5,784 nucleotides of DNA from Bacteriovoracaceae bacterium (GCA_947442115.1 CANEVK010000180.1:1-5784); one strand, 5' to 3'; positions 1-5,175 are shown, counted from the first letter of the stretch. Numbers and translations are program-made. The notes: generated by a model from the sequence alone, not told the origin.

Positions 1-3
1 AAA

Positions 4-171
4 AGATTAGGTGGGTGGTAGCTCGAACTACCACCCTAAAGCCCTCTAGTTCATTCTTAAAATTACAGCGAGCTGTAACAAAAGAATGATTAAAGTAAAC
101 ACCCTAATCATTTCTTCCATGAAATCTCCGGTTAAGGACGCCCATCCATTTGGGCGTTTAACGGAAGAAAG
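4..171 (+). ncRNA. Structured RNA of unknown class, copy A
   Basis: A multi-helix RNA can be drawn by hand. P1 pairs 5-11 with 103-109 (GATTAGG/CCTAATC) and encloses two hairpins. P2 pairs 13-21 with 28-36 (9 bp, 6-nt loop). P3 pairs 51-58 with 82-89 (TCATTCTT/AAGAATGA) and carries P4 (63-68 with 73-78, TTACAG/CTGTAA, loop CGAG) across an internal loop AAAA/CAA. Directly 3' of P1, P5 pairs 111-118 with 163-170 (TTTCTTCC/GGAAGAAA). P5 encloses a small hairpin P5a (127-129 with 136-138) and P6 (139-144 with 151-156, loop TCCATT). A second copy at 4960-5124 keeps every helix although several stems have changed sequence. The plus strand is favoured by a U-G wobble in copy B and by the terminator that follows. 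It matches none of tmRNA, SRP RNA, RNase P, 6S or the common riboswitches I can recall. The promoter, if any, lies left of the window. Function unknown; it could be a stand-alone sRNA or a terminated leader. Confidence 0.72.
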
Positions 172-173
172 TC

Positions 174-211
174 AAAAAAGATGGCCCATCCTAGATGGGC
201 CATCTTTTTTT
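174..211 (+). terminator. Strong intrinsic terminator after RNA copy A
   Basis: A perfect 11-bp stem GATGGCCCATC (180-190) / GATGGGCCATC (194-204) closes a 3-nt loop and is followed by seven T residues (205-211). Six A residues (174-179) precede the stem, so it can extend to 17 bp and could also stop minus-strand transcription. It starts three bases after P5 of RNA copy A ends, so it most likely defines the 3' end of that transcript. It separates the RNA from the glycosyltransferase gene. Confidence 0.92.
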
Positions 212-216
212 GTCTC

Positions 217-258
217 GATTCTTGATTCTTGATTCTTGATTCTTGATTCTTGATTCTT
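217..258. repeat. Six tandem copies of the heptamer GATTCTT
   Basis: Six perfect, uninterrupted GATTCTT units run from 217 to 258, six bases after the terminator T-run. The repeat is non-coding, so copy-number change would not shift a reading frame. Each unit shares ATTCTT with the 5' strand of P3 in the upstream RNA, which may be chance. Slippage between strains is likely for such a perfect array. Confidence 0.95.
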
Positions 259-405
259 AGATGAGAAATTCTTCAAATCTGAAAAGGAAACTATAAAAAA
301 TTTAAGATAAATATTAATTTTAATCTCAAGTAGAGGTGGTTAGGCCCTAGGATTATAAAGGTTAAAACAAAAAACTTGGCTGAATATTCTTCAACCTTTT
401 CTTGG

Positions 406-486
406 CTATTTTCTTAATGAATAAACTGCCAGATTATTATGACTAAATGACACTTCCATAACTCTAAATTCTTCAAGGAATAGGTA
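406..486 (-). pseudogene. Possible decayed C-terminal tail of a methyltransferase-like gene
   Basis: The minus strand here reads 26 codons plus TAG with protein-like composition, including EEFRVMEVSFSHNNLAVYS. The beta-strand/HNNLAVY pattern resembles the last strands of class I methyltransferase-like proteins, a resemblance recalled from memory and not searched. Upstream the frame reads EYVD but is broken by TAG (487-489) and TGA (502-504), so no intact gene exists. The stretch is short enough to arise by chance. If real, it shows that a minus-strand gene was lost left of the glycosyltransferase, in line with the decayed transketolase half further right. Confidence 0.25.
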
Positions 487-525
487 CTAATCAACATATT
501 CTCAATAAGCTTTGAGGAAGAGGTA
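471..525. repeat. Pair of imperfect 16-bp direct repeats (471-486, 510-525)
   Basis: CTTCAAGGAATAGGTA and CTTTGAGGAAGAGGTA match at 13 of 16 positions and start 39 bp apart. The second copy covers the -35 box of the proposed promoter for the glycosyltransferase gene. They could be regulator sites, or a local duplication inside the decayed frame, since 39 is a multiple of three. Confidence 0.35.
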
Positions 526-539
526 TATTTAAATATACT
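512..539 (+). promoter_or_regulatory. Candidate sigma70-type promoter for the glycosyltransferase gene
   Basis: A -35 box TTGAGG (512-517) and a -10 box TATACT (534-539, five of six consensus bases) are separated by 16 bp. Transcription would start near 546, giving a leader of about 30 nt before the ATG at 575. No competing promoter is evident closer to the gene, and the upstream terminator makes a local promoter necessary. Confidence 0.42.
523..538. promoter_or_regulatory. Perfect 16-bp palindrome over the -10 box, possible operator
   Basis: GTATATTTAAATATAC is its own reverse complement and overlaps five bases of the proposed -10 element. A dimeric repressor bound here would block the promoter. 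The sequence is entirely A/T apart from its end bases, so a chance origin in AT-rich DNA is quite possible. Confidence 0.35.
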
Positions 540-574
540 ATTATCATATTAAGGAATCAGCTTTAGAGGTTCTC

Positions 575-1525
575 ATGAGTCGCAAATTAATTTCAATTGT
601 TACACCATGCTTTAACGAAGAGTTGAATGTATTCGACCATTTTGATCGGGTTAGTAAATCAATTTCTTCCTTTAGGGAGGAATTTGATTTTGAGCATATA
701 TACTCAGATAACCGATCAGCAGACAATACTTTTCAAAAACTTTCAGAGCTTGCTGATAAAAACAATAATGTAAAAGTCATCGGTTTCTCAAACAATATTG
801 GCGCGAATAGGGCCAGTTTCATGGGACTTCAGCAGGCAAAAGGTGATGCTATTATTTTAATTCAGGCCGATCTTCAAGATCCACCTGAAATGATTAAGCA
901 GTTTATTGACTACTGGAAAGAAGGGTATGAAGTTGTCTATGGAAAAATCCTAAGAAGAGATGAGGGCGTCATCTTAAGCACTTTTAGAAAAATTTTTTAT
1001 TACCTCGTTGATAACTTCTCAGATGTATCCATTCCACAGAATGCAGGAGAATTTAGATTAACTTCAAGAAGAGTATTGGATGCTCTCCTCACATATCAGG
1101 AAGATGATCCGTATATAAGAGGAGCAATTGCAAGAATTGGCTTTAAGCAAAAGGCTATTCCCTATGAGCGAGCAGCCCGAAAAAAAGGTCAAACAAGTAC
1201 AAACTTTATTTTTCTGATTGGTTATGCAATCAATGGACTGGTATCGACCTCAATTGCCCCCATTCGTATCGTTTCAATTGCTGGAATTATCTTCGCGACA
1301 TTAGGATTTCTACTAACGGGACTTATTATTCTCAGTAAAATATTTTTTCCATCAGAATCTCCTCGTGGATTCACAATGCTAGCGTGCCTAATTACTTTTT
1401 TCTCCGGACTTCAACTACTAGGTATAGGCATTATTGGCGAATATCTAAGAAAGACCTATGTTCAGGTTTTAAATAGGCCCTTAGGTTTTATCGATAGGTC
1501 TAAAAACCTAGATCAGAATAGATAA
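575..1525 (+). CDS. Family 2 glycosyltransferase, GtrB/DPM1-like polyprenyl-phosphate sugar transferase
   Basis: This protein probably transfers a sugar from a nucleotide donor to undecaprenyl phosphate on the cytoplasmic face of the inner membrane, supplying lipid-linked sugar for envelope glycan modification. The 316-residue length and layout are typical of the GtrB/ArnC/DPM1 group: an N-terminal GT-A domain opening with SIVTPCFNEE (7-16), then QADLQDPPE (97-105), GEFRLTSRR (158-166) and YIRG (180-183). Two membrane helices follow, near 229-255 and 266-288, ending in GEYLRKTY. The acidic motif is unusual: relatives usually have DADLQDPPE, but Q replaces the first D here. The nucleotide-binding motif reads SDNRSADNT (44-52) where DDGSxDxT is common. 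AGAGG (565-569) is a good ribosome-binding site 5 nt before ATG 575. The 3' end overlaps the convergent transketolase gene by 18 bp. The fold is secure; the donor sugar is not predictable. Confidence 0.9.
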   Translation: MSRKLISIVTPCFNEELNVFDHFDRVSKSISSFREEFDFEHIYSDNRSADNTFQKLSELADKNNNVKVIGFSNNIGANRASFMGLQQAKGDAIILIQADLQDPPEMIKQFIDYWKEGYEVVYGKILRRDEGVILSTFRKIFYYLVDNFSDVSIPQNAGEFRLTSRRVLDALLTYQEDDPYIRGAIARIGFKQKAIPYERAARKKGQTSTNFIFLIGYAINGLVSTSIAPIRIVSIAGIIFATLGFLLTGLIILSKIFFPSESPRGFTMLACLITFFSGLQLLGIGIIGEYLRKTYVQVLNRPLGFIDRSKNLDQNR

Positions 1526-2398
1526 CTTCGCTTGAGTTCTCAAATATTCCTGTGATCCTGAGAATCCCAAAAAGATTTTAGGTATCCCTAATCTACGAAT
1601 TATTGGAAACTTTGACATTTTTTGAGAAACAAATGCATCATTTATATTTTCATGAATGGCAGAACCAAAACCTGAATTTAATTGATGCTCCTCAATTGTC
1701 ATAATTTCTTTAAATCTTAATAAATCATCTGTTATCCATTTTGTACCCATCGGAGATAGGATAGGAAAACGCCACAACTCCCAGCCTTTTTCTCTAGCTG
1801 CAATAAAAGCATCCTTAACGATAGCTCCAGTTCCAAGAATGAGCTTTTCTTTACCTTGGAGAATCCTTAAAGGCTCATTCTCTAAAAGGTGAGGAACTGA
1901 TTCGTGCAAATGCATCTCGCCAGTCTTGTTAAGACGCATATAACATCGCCCTTGATGCATCACAAACAATTTAGTGAGTGCAGTAACCTCTAATGGATCT
2001 GATGGAGAAGCGACGGTTAAATTAGGAATAGCTCGGAACATACCAAGGTCTTCAGTTGTATGATGAGATACTCCCAGTAGACCATAAGCATAACCTGCAC
2101 CAACGGCAATAATCTTAACATTTAAGTTATGATAACAGATATCATAACGAATCTGCTCCCTACATATTAGTGTTGGAAAGTTACCTATCGAATATGTAAA
2201 GACATTGTATCCCTCTTTCGCTAATCCTGAAGCTACCACTGTCATGTTTTGCTCGGCGACTCCAACATTCAAAAATCTGTCAGGAAATTCAATCACAAAC
2301 GGCTCTAGCACCGAATATCCCAAATCTCCTGTTAGGAGAAATATGGTTTTATCTTTTCTTGCCAAATCTATTAGTGCTTTAGCAAATGTGTTTCTCAT
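1508..2398 (-). CDS. Transketolase, C-terminal subunit (split type)
   Basis: This 296-residue protein is the pyrimidine-binding plus C-terminal half of a two-gene transketolase. It moves two-carbon ketol units between sugar phosphates only when paired with the N-terminal, diphosphate-binding half. Visible features are GDLG (24-27), NVGVAEQNM (44-52) with E49 as the expected catalytic glutamate activating thiamine diphosphate, REQIRYD (80-86), and SHHTTEDLGMFRAIPNLTV (111-129). The transketolase C domain follows from about residue 165. Length and motifs look intact. The ATG overlaps the stop of the upstream half as ATGA (2395-2398), the usual coupled arrangement. However, the upstream half is a pseudogene, so this subunit lacks a cis-encoded partner. 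Such split pairs in polysaccharide clusters are thought to supply sugar precursors. Either it pairs with a subunit encoded elsewhere or it is a recently orphaned gene. It converges on the glycosyltransferase gene. Confidence 0.92.
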   Translation of the reverse strand: MRNTFAKALIDLARKDKTIFLLTGDLGYSVLEPFVIEFPDRFLNVGVAEQNMTVVASGLAKEGYNVFTYSIGNFPTLICREQIRYDICYHNLNVKIIAVGAGYAYGLLGVSHHTTEDLGMFRAIPNLTVASPSDPLEVTALTKLFVMHQGRCYMRLNKTGEMHLHESVPHLLENEPLRILQGKEKLILGTGAIVKDAFIAAREKGWELWRFPILSPMGTKWITDDLLRFKEIMTIEEHQLNSGFGSAIHENINDAFVSQKMSKFPIIRRLGIPKIFLGFSGSQEYLRTQAKLSILI

Positions 2399-2475
2399 AT
2401 TTCCAACTCTTTTTTTGCTAGTTCAAACTGCTCAGCTGAGGGTGAATTGTAGTGCCATTCAAGTTTATTCTCCAT
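2395..2475 (-). CDS. Possible 26-codon leader ORF inside the transketolase remnant
   Basis: Within the pseudogene, the methionine of the SFMEN motif (ATG at 2475) follows GAAAAGGA (2492-2485) by 9 nt, a good ribosome-binding site. The frame stays open for 26 codons and ends in the ATGA overlap with the transketolase C-subunit. By accident or selection this could now act as a leader peptide that keeps the C-subunit translated after loss of the parent frame. Translation is not shown by the sequence alone. Confidence 0.3.
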   Translation of the reverse strand: MENKLEWHYNSPSAEQFELAKKELEI

Positions 2476-2580
2476 AAACGACAGTCCTTTTCATTAGATA
2501 GAATGAGCTATGATTACAGTCAGTTTTCCATTCTGTGAGATGCTTTTAAAACGTTAAACAAACTTTAGATGGTCATGCAC
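2395..2580 (-). pseudogene. Decayed transketolase N-terminal subunit, C-terminal remnant
   Basis: Read on the minus strand in one frame, 2580 down to 2395 gives VHDHLKFV, stop, RFKSISQNGKLTVIIAHSI, stop, stop, KGLSFMENKLEWHYNSPS, then an acidic, lysine-rich tail and TGA. This matches the end of transketolase N-subunits, where GHD, PTVIIAxTIKGKGxSFMEN and WHYxxP recur in that order. Three in-frame stops interrupt it: TAA (2554-2556), TAA (2494-2496) and TGA (2491-2493). The last two fall exactly where K-G is expected, each one base change from AAA and GGA. The final TGA overlaps the start of the C-subunit as ATGA. Further upstream, same-strand fragments such as FLIDN and RHKPD (to about 2669) may be more of the same gene with internal deletions, but that part is weak. 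The thiamine-diphosphate-binding core is absent, so no functional N-subunit is made. Confidence 0.82.
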
Positions 2581-2720
2581 CCAAGATTATTGAAAATATC
2601 CCTTTTAATGAAATCTTAATTATCAATTAGAAATTACGATTCCGATGCGTTTTAATCAGGTTTGTGTCTGAGCAAGAGGAGAAAAAAATAATTTTAGATC
2701 ATTAGAAAAACAAACAAAAT
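2581..2720. other. Non-coding stretch, possible further transketolase debris
   Basis: No open gene is present on either strand. Minus-strand fragments in the frame DIFNNLG (just left of the remnant's GHD-like motif), FLIDN and RHKPD resemble, in the right order, pieces of the transketolase N-subunit between its HYKLDNL and FGW motifs. Spacing is far too short, which implies deletions. The evidence is much weaker than for 2395-2580. Confidence 0.3.
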
Positions 2721-2750
2721 TTGACAGTATTCTGGATTAAAAAGGATAAT
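2721..2750 (+). promoter_or_regulatory. Candidate promoter for the membrane protein gene, possibly leaderless
   Basis: A consensus -35 box TTGACA (2721-2726) lies 18 bp before GATAAT (2745-2750, five of six consensus bases). Transcription would begin about 7 bases later, at or very near the ATG at 2757, so the message could be leaderless. AAAGGA (2741-2746) is also well placed as a ribosome-binding site if transcription starts further upstream; both readings place the start codon at 2757. Confidence 0.5.
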
Positions 2751-2756
2751 TTTTTG

Positions 2757-4187
2757 ATGAAAAGAAATCAACTTCTCTCTCTTGTAACCGCGATCACAAT
2801 CATCCTAATTGTCCTTAGTCTTATTTTTATTCATTTCCCTTTCATGGGTCACGACTATTCATTAAGCATTGGGTGGGCAAATGATTATCAATTTGCTTGG
2901 AAAAAATTTGGCGTTTTTAACATTATATTTAGCCCACAAAGATGTTCTGGAGTTCCAGTTTGGGCAAATCCAATCGGACTTAATTTTTCATTATTTCACA
3001 TACTTTCCACCCTCTTTAAAGACTTAAATGTAATCGTTATTTATTCTTGTGTTTTAATGTCATTGTCTTTTTTTGGAATAAAGAAATTTTTAAGTCTTTT
3101 TGAACTTGATGAGCCATGGAAATCATACATAGCAATAGGCTGGTGCCTTCAAGGATATATCACGACGAGAGCTATTGTTGGACATTTACCATTAATCAAT
3201 CTGGGGCTTTGGCCTCTGTATGCTTATCTTTTAATTAAAAAAAATAATTCAAACAAGAAAGATATTTTAGGATTAATAATCTTCTCATTTGCATTTGCTC
3301 ATGACTTTTACATGGCGAACACCTACCTATTCGTAATGTTTCCTTTGGCCTTCTCTCTTTTTTTAGTTATCATGAAAATTAATCAGATAAATATAGATTT
3401 CAAGTGGACTTTAAAAAGATTATTTTCAGGATCTATTCTAACACTTGTTATTATTTTACCTAAGTTAATTGCAATCCTTTCATTTACTCGAAATTTTCAA
3501 AGGCAATCTAGTTTTGCTAAAGTTGATTTATTAAGCAGCCTTAATTATGTATTTATGAATTTAATCACCCCTCTGCCTCTGGACTATCATGAGATGACTG
3601 GTTGGAGGTATGGAAACTGGGAATCTATTTCTTATATTTTCCCATTCTTCTTTCCTGTTTTAATTTGTCATTCTTCAATTGATTTTAAAAAATATGGACG
3701 AATTTTAACTAGTCTTCTTCTCATAATCATCTTAGGTGTTTTCATTTCAAGCGGCCTTTATGCTGATTTTATAAAAAACATACCTATCATAAAATCATTT
3801 CATGTTAATCCTCGGTGGATGGCCATCCTCAGTTTAAGTTTATTGGCAATAACCACATTTTACTTAAAAAAAGCTCAATTAAAGTCTTGGATCGCAATCG
3901 TTTTTATAGTTATTGCTTTTACAACTCCATTTTACTTTATTGGACAAAACTATTTTCGGATAAGTTATTTATATAGAAGTGGCCTTAATGTTGAAAAAAA
4001 CCGATTAAATTATTGTTATGAACCAGCATTTGGTCATAAACTTGAACTACTTCCAATTAAATCACTGAAGGGAAAATATTTTGACCCTCGATGCTTTGTA
4101 AGTAAAAAAAAGTGTACTGATTATACACTTAAACCAGAGCTTAAAGAAAAACTCGAGAATTATTCTCTTTCACCTTTTGAAGAATAA
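2757..4187 (+). CDS. Polytopic membrane protein, GT-C/YfhO-like putative glycosyltransferase
   Basis: This 476-residue protein has roughly ten hydrophobic helices, starting near residues 6-27. The first outer loop holds HDYS (32-35) and CSGVPVWANPIGLNF (63-77), resembling the acidic loop and GxPxxANP segment of GT-C and YfhO-type proteins, which take sugar from a polyprenyl carrier outside the membrane. A soluble tail of about 60 residues contains CYEPAFGHKLE (420-430), DPRCF (443-447) and C453. I recall this CYEPxFGxxLE pattern in uncharacterised polytopic proteins of envelope-glycan loci. The start at 2757 is preferred over an in-frame TTG at 2721 because that TTG is part of a TTGACA box and because AAAGGA lies 10 nt before 2757. 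The gene is notably AT-rich (near 30% GC by eye). Together with the GtrB-like enzyme it would form a donor-plus-transferase pair, which is inference. Function moderate, membrane nature certain. Confidence 0.75.
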   Translation: MKRNQLLSLVTAITIILIVLSLIFIHFPFMGHDYSLSIGWANDYQFAWKKFGVFNIIFSPQRCSGVPVWANPIGLNFSLFHILSTLFKDLNVIVIYSCVLMSLSFFGIKKFLSLFELDEPWKSYIAIGWCLQGYITTRAIVGHLPLINLGLWPLYAYLLIKKNNSNKKDILGLIIFSFAFAHDFYMANTYLFVMFPLAFSLFLVIMKINQINIDFKWTLKRLFSGSILTLVIILPKLIAILSFTRNFQRQSSFAKVDLLSSLNYVFMNLITPLPLDYHEMTGWRYGNWESISYIFPFFFPVLICHSSIDFKKYGRILTSLLLIIILGVFISSGLYADFIKNIPIIKSFHVNPRWMAILSLSLLAITTFYLKKAQLKSWIAIVFIVIAFTTPFYFIGQNYFRISYLYRSGLNVEKNRLNYCYEPAFGHKLELLPIKSLKGKYFDPRCFVSKKKCTDYTLKPELKEKLENYSLSPFEE

Positions 4188-4216
4188 TTAATTTTATCTC
4201 TAACCTTAGGCACTTC

Positions 4217-4864
4217 ATGACCAAATTCGACAAAACCTACTGGGATAAAAATTACTCCGCCCCCATGAGCATGGATGGTATTGGCAATGCCAAGGCCCAT
4301 GTTCAGTACCTCAAATCATTTCTTGCTGTTGAGCATGTGGACATCAGTACCATTATTGATCTTGGGTTTGGCTACGGGCACCTCTTTCGGGAAATGCTTA
4401 AAGCTTTTATCCCCCATAGGGCGGTGGGAATAGAGCCCTCACCCTATGCATTCAAGAAAGCAAAACTGGATAAGCTTCGCCCGGTCGCTTCAACGGACCT
4501 TAAACTTTATGAAGAAGATCTTCTGACGTGGTGCCGGACTGATCGTAAGAAAAATAATGAATTTGATCTTGGTATCTGCACTTCTGTTTTTCAATATCTT
4601 ACAGATAAAGAGCTCAAAGAAATTATCCCCATCCTGAGCAAGCGAATTAAATATCTCTATCTTACAGTCCCAACGAATATCGAACTCGGCCGTCAGGTCT
4701 CAGAACTAGATTTCAAGGATGAGTACGCGATTCATCGAACACGCGAGCAGTATCAAAAACTTCTGCGTCCTCACTTCACCTTTGTTTCATCACGGGTCTT
4801 AGAGAGTAAGCATTTTTTTGATGAAGAAACCACGACTTTTACGGATTTGCTTTTTCGTTACTAA
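4217..4864 (+). CDS. Class I SAM-dependent methyltransferase
   Basis: The 215-residue protein has the Rossmann-type SAM-binding order: motif I DLGFGYG (48-54), the ribose-contacting acid E73 in GIEPS, EED (99-101) before the next strand, and FDLGICTSVFQYL (116-128) as the strand that ends the cofactor pocket. The N-terminal FDKTYWDKNY is common in small-molecule and glycan methyltransferases. The substrate cannot be read; position in a polysaccharide locus suggests a sugar, but the gene differs from its upstream neighbour in base composition (40-50% GC by eye against about 30%) and may belong to the host backbone. It lies 29 nt after the membrane protein gene. The ribosome-binding site is weak (TTAGG about 8 nt before ATG), which may mean translation depends on read-through from upstream. 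Confidence 0.85.
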   Translation: MTKFDKTYWDKNYSAPMSMDGIGNAKAHVQYLKSFLAVEHVDISTIIDLGFGYGHLFREMLKAFIPHRAVGIEPSPYAFKKAKLDKLRPVASTDLKLYEEDLLTWCRTDRKKNNEFDLGICTSVFQYLTDKELKEIIPILSKRIKYLYLTVPTNIELGRQVSELDFKDEYAIHRTREQYQKLLRPHFTFVSSRVLESKHFFDEETTTFTDLLFRY

Positions 4865-4959
4865 AAAGGTGCCAGGTAGAGACACGTCAAACAACTGAAA
4901 AGACACTATCAAAAAATTAATTTTGACCAATTTAAAACTCATGATAACTTAGAGATGAA
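4865..4959. other. Spacer between methyltransferase gene and RNA copy B
   Basis: No gene and no clear terminator follow the methyltransferase. AAAAAGGTGCCAGGTAGAGA at its start resembles GGTGCC-type extragenic repeats found in some proteobacteria, but without a paired inverted copy it cannot be called a repeat. The rest holds the weak promoter candidate for RNA copy B. Confidence 0.4.
4923..4950 (+). promoter_or_regulatory. Weak promoter candidate for RNA copy B
   Basis: TTGACC (4923-4928, five of six bases of the -35 consensus) is followed after 16 bp by TAACTT (4945-4950), which has only three consensus bases. Transcription would start near 4957, just before helix P1 of RNA copy B at 4960. 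The position is apt but the -10 box is poor. Confidence 0.27.
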
Positions 4960-5124
4960 TGATGAGTTGGGAGGGGGATAAGCGCCCCTCCCTAAATCCA
5001 CTCAATCCATTCTTAAAATTACAGCAAGCTGTAACAAAAGAATGAAAAGAGTAAGAACCCTCAACATTTCTTCCATAAAATCCTTTTCGCAAAGGCGCCC
5101 TTCATTGGGCGTCTAACGGAAGGA
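4960..5124 (+). ncRNA. Structured RNA of unknown class, copy B
   Basis: This is the second copy of the RNA at 4-171, in the same orientation. P1 pairs 4960-4966 with 5060-5066 (one A-A mismatch). P2 pairs 4969-4976 with 4985-4992 (GGGAGGGG/CCCCTCCC). P3 pairs 5008-5014 with 5038-5044 and carries P4 (5019-5024 with 5029-5034, loop CAAG). P5 pairs 5068-5074 with 5118-5124, enclosing P5a (5082-5086 with 5091-5095) and P6 (5096-5100 with 5107-5111, loop TTCATT). The block 5008-5045 matches copy A at 37 of 38 bases, the change being in the P4 loop. P2 and P5a have different sequences from copy A yet still pair, and P1 shows a T-A to G-C swap. CCCTAAA after P2, ACCCT before the P1 3' strand and TAACGGAAG at the P5 3' strand are also shared. 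Unlike copy A, no terminator follows, so transcription may continue into the microprotein gene about 100 nt downstream. Confidence 0.72.
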
Positions 5125-5175
5125 CTAAACAGAAGCTCGGCAAAGATATTTCAAAAGATTTAAATTAAGAGCAAA

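Larger units (their letters stand above)
259..574. other. Intergenic region upstream of the glycosyltransferase gene
   Basis: This stretch of about 316 bases is AT-rich and has no intact gene. It contains a possible decayed gene tail on the minus strand (406-486), two similar 16-mers (471-486 and 510-525), a promoter candidate (512-539) and a palindrome (523-538), each listed separately. In 259-405 I see nothing beyond low-complexity AT sequence. Confidence 0.6.

Noticed and set aside
156..162. Integron attC-like core GTTTAAC/GTCTAAC in both RNA copies
   Set aside because: The 7-mer fits RYYYAAC, but no conserved GTTRRRY partner at proper spacing, no integrase and no cassette structure is present.
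130..164. Possible pseudoknot or alternative pairing CCGGTTA with TAACGG in RNA copy A
   Set aside because: Needs a bulge and has no counterpart in copy B, where the same place reads CCTTTTCGC; P5a is supported in both copies instead.
163..170. GGAAG in P5 as a ribosome-binding site sequestered riboswitch-style
   Set aside because: No start codon lies at useful distance after it in either copy; copy A meets a terminator and copy B's next ATG is about 50 nt away.
544..726. Minus-strand 60-codon frame over the glycosyltransferase start
   Set aside because: Antisense to a conserved domain and overlapping its promoter leader; no family features.
2205..2477. Plus-strand 90-codon frame opposite the transketolase gene
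   Set aside because: Antisense shadow of the transketolase C-subunit and remnant; its residue mix is not protein-like and the minus strand has clear family motifs.
4863..4885. REP/RAYT-type repeat around GGTGCCAGGTAGAGACAC
   Set aside because: Resembles such elements from memory only; no inverted partner, good stem or second copy exists in the window.
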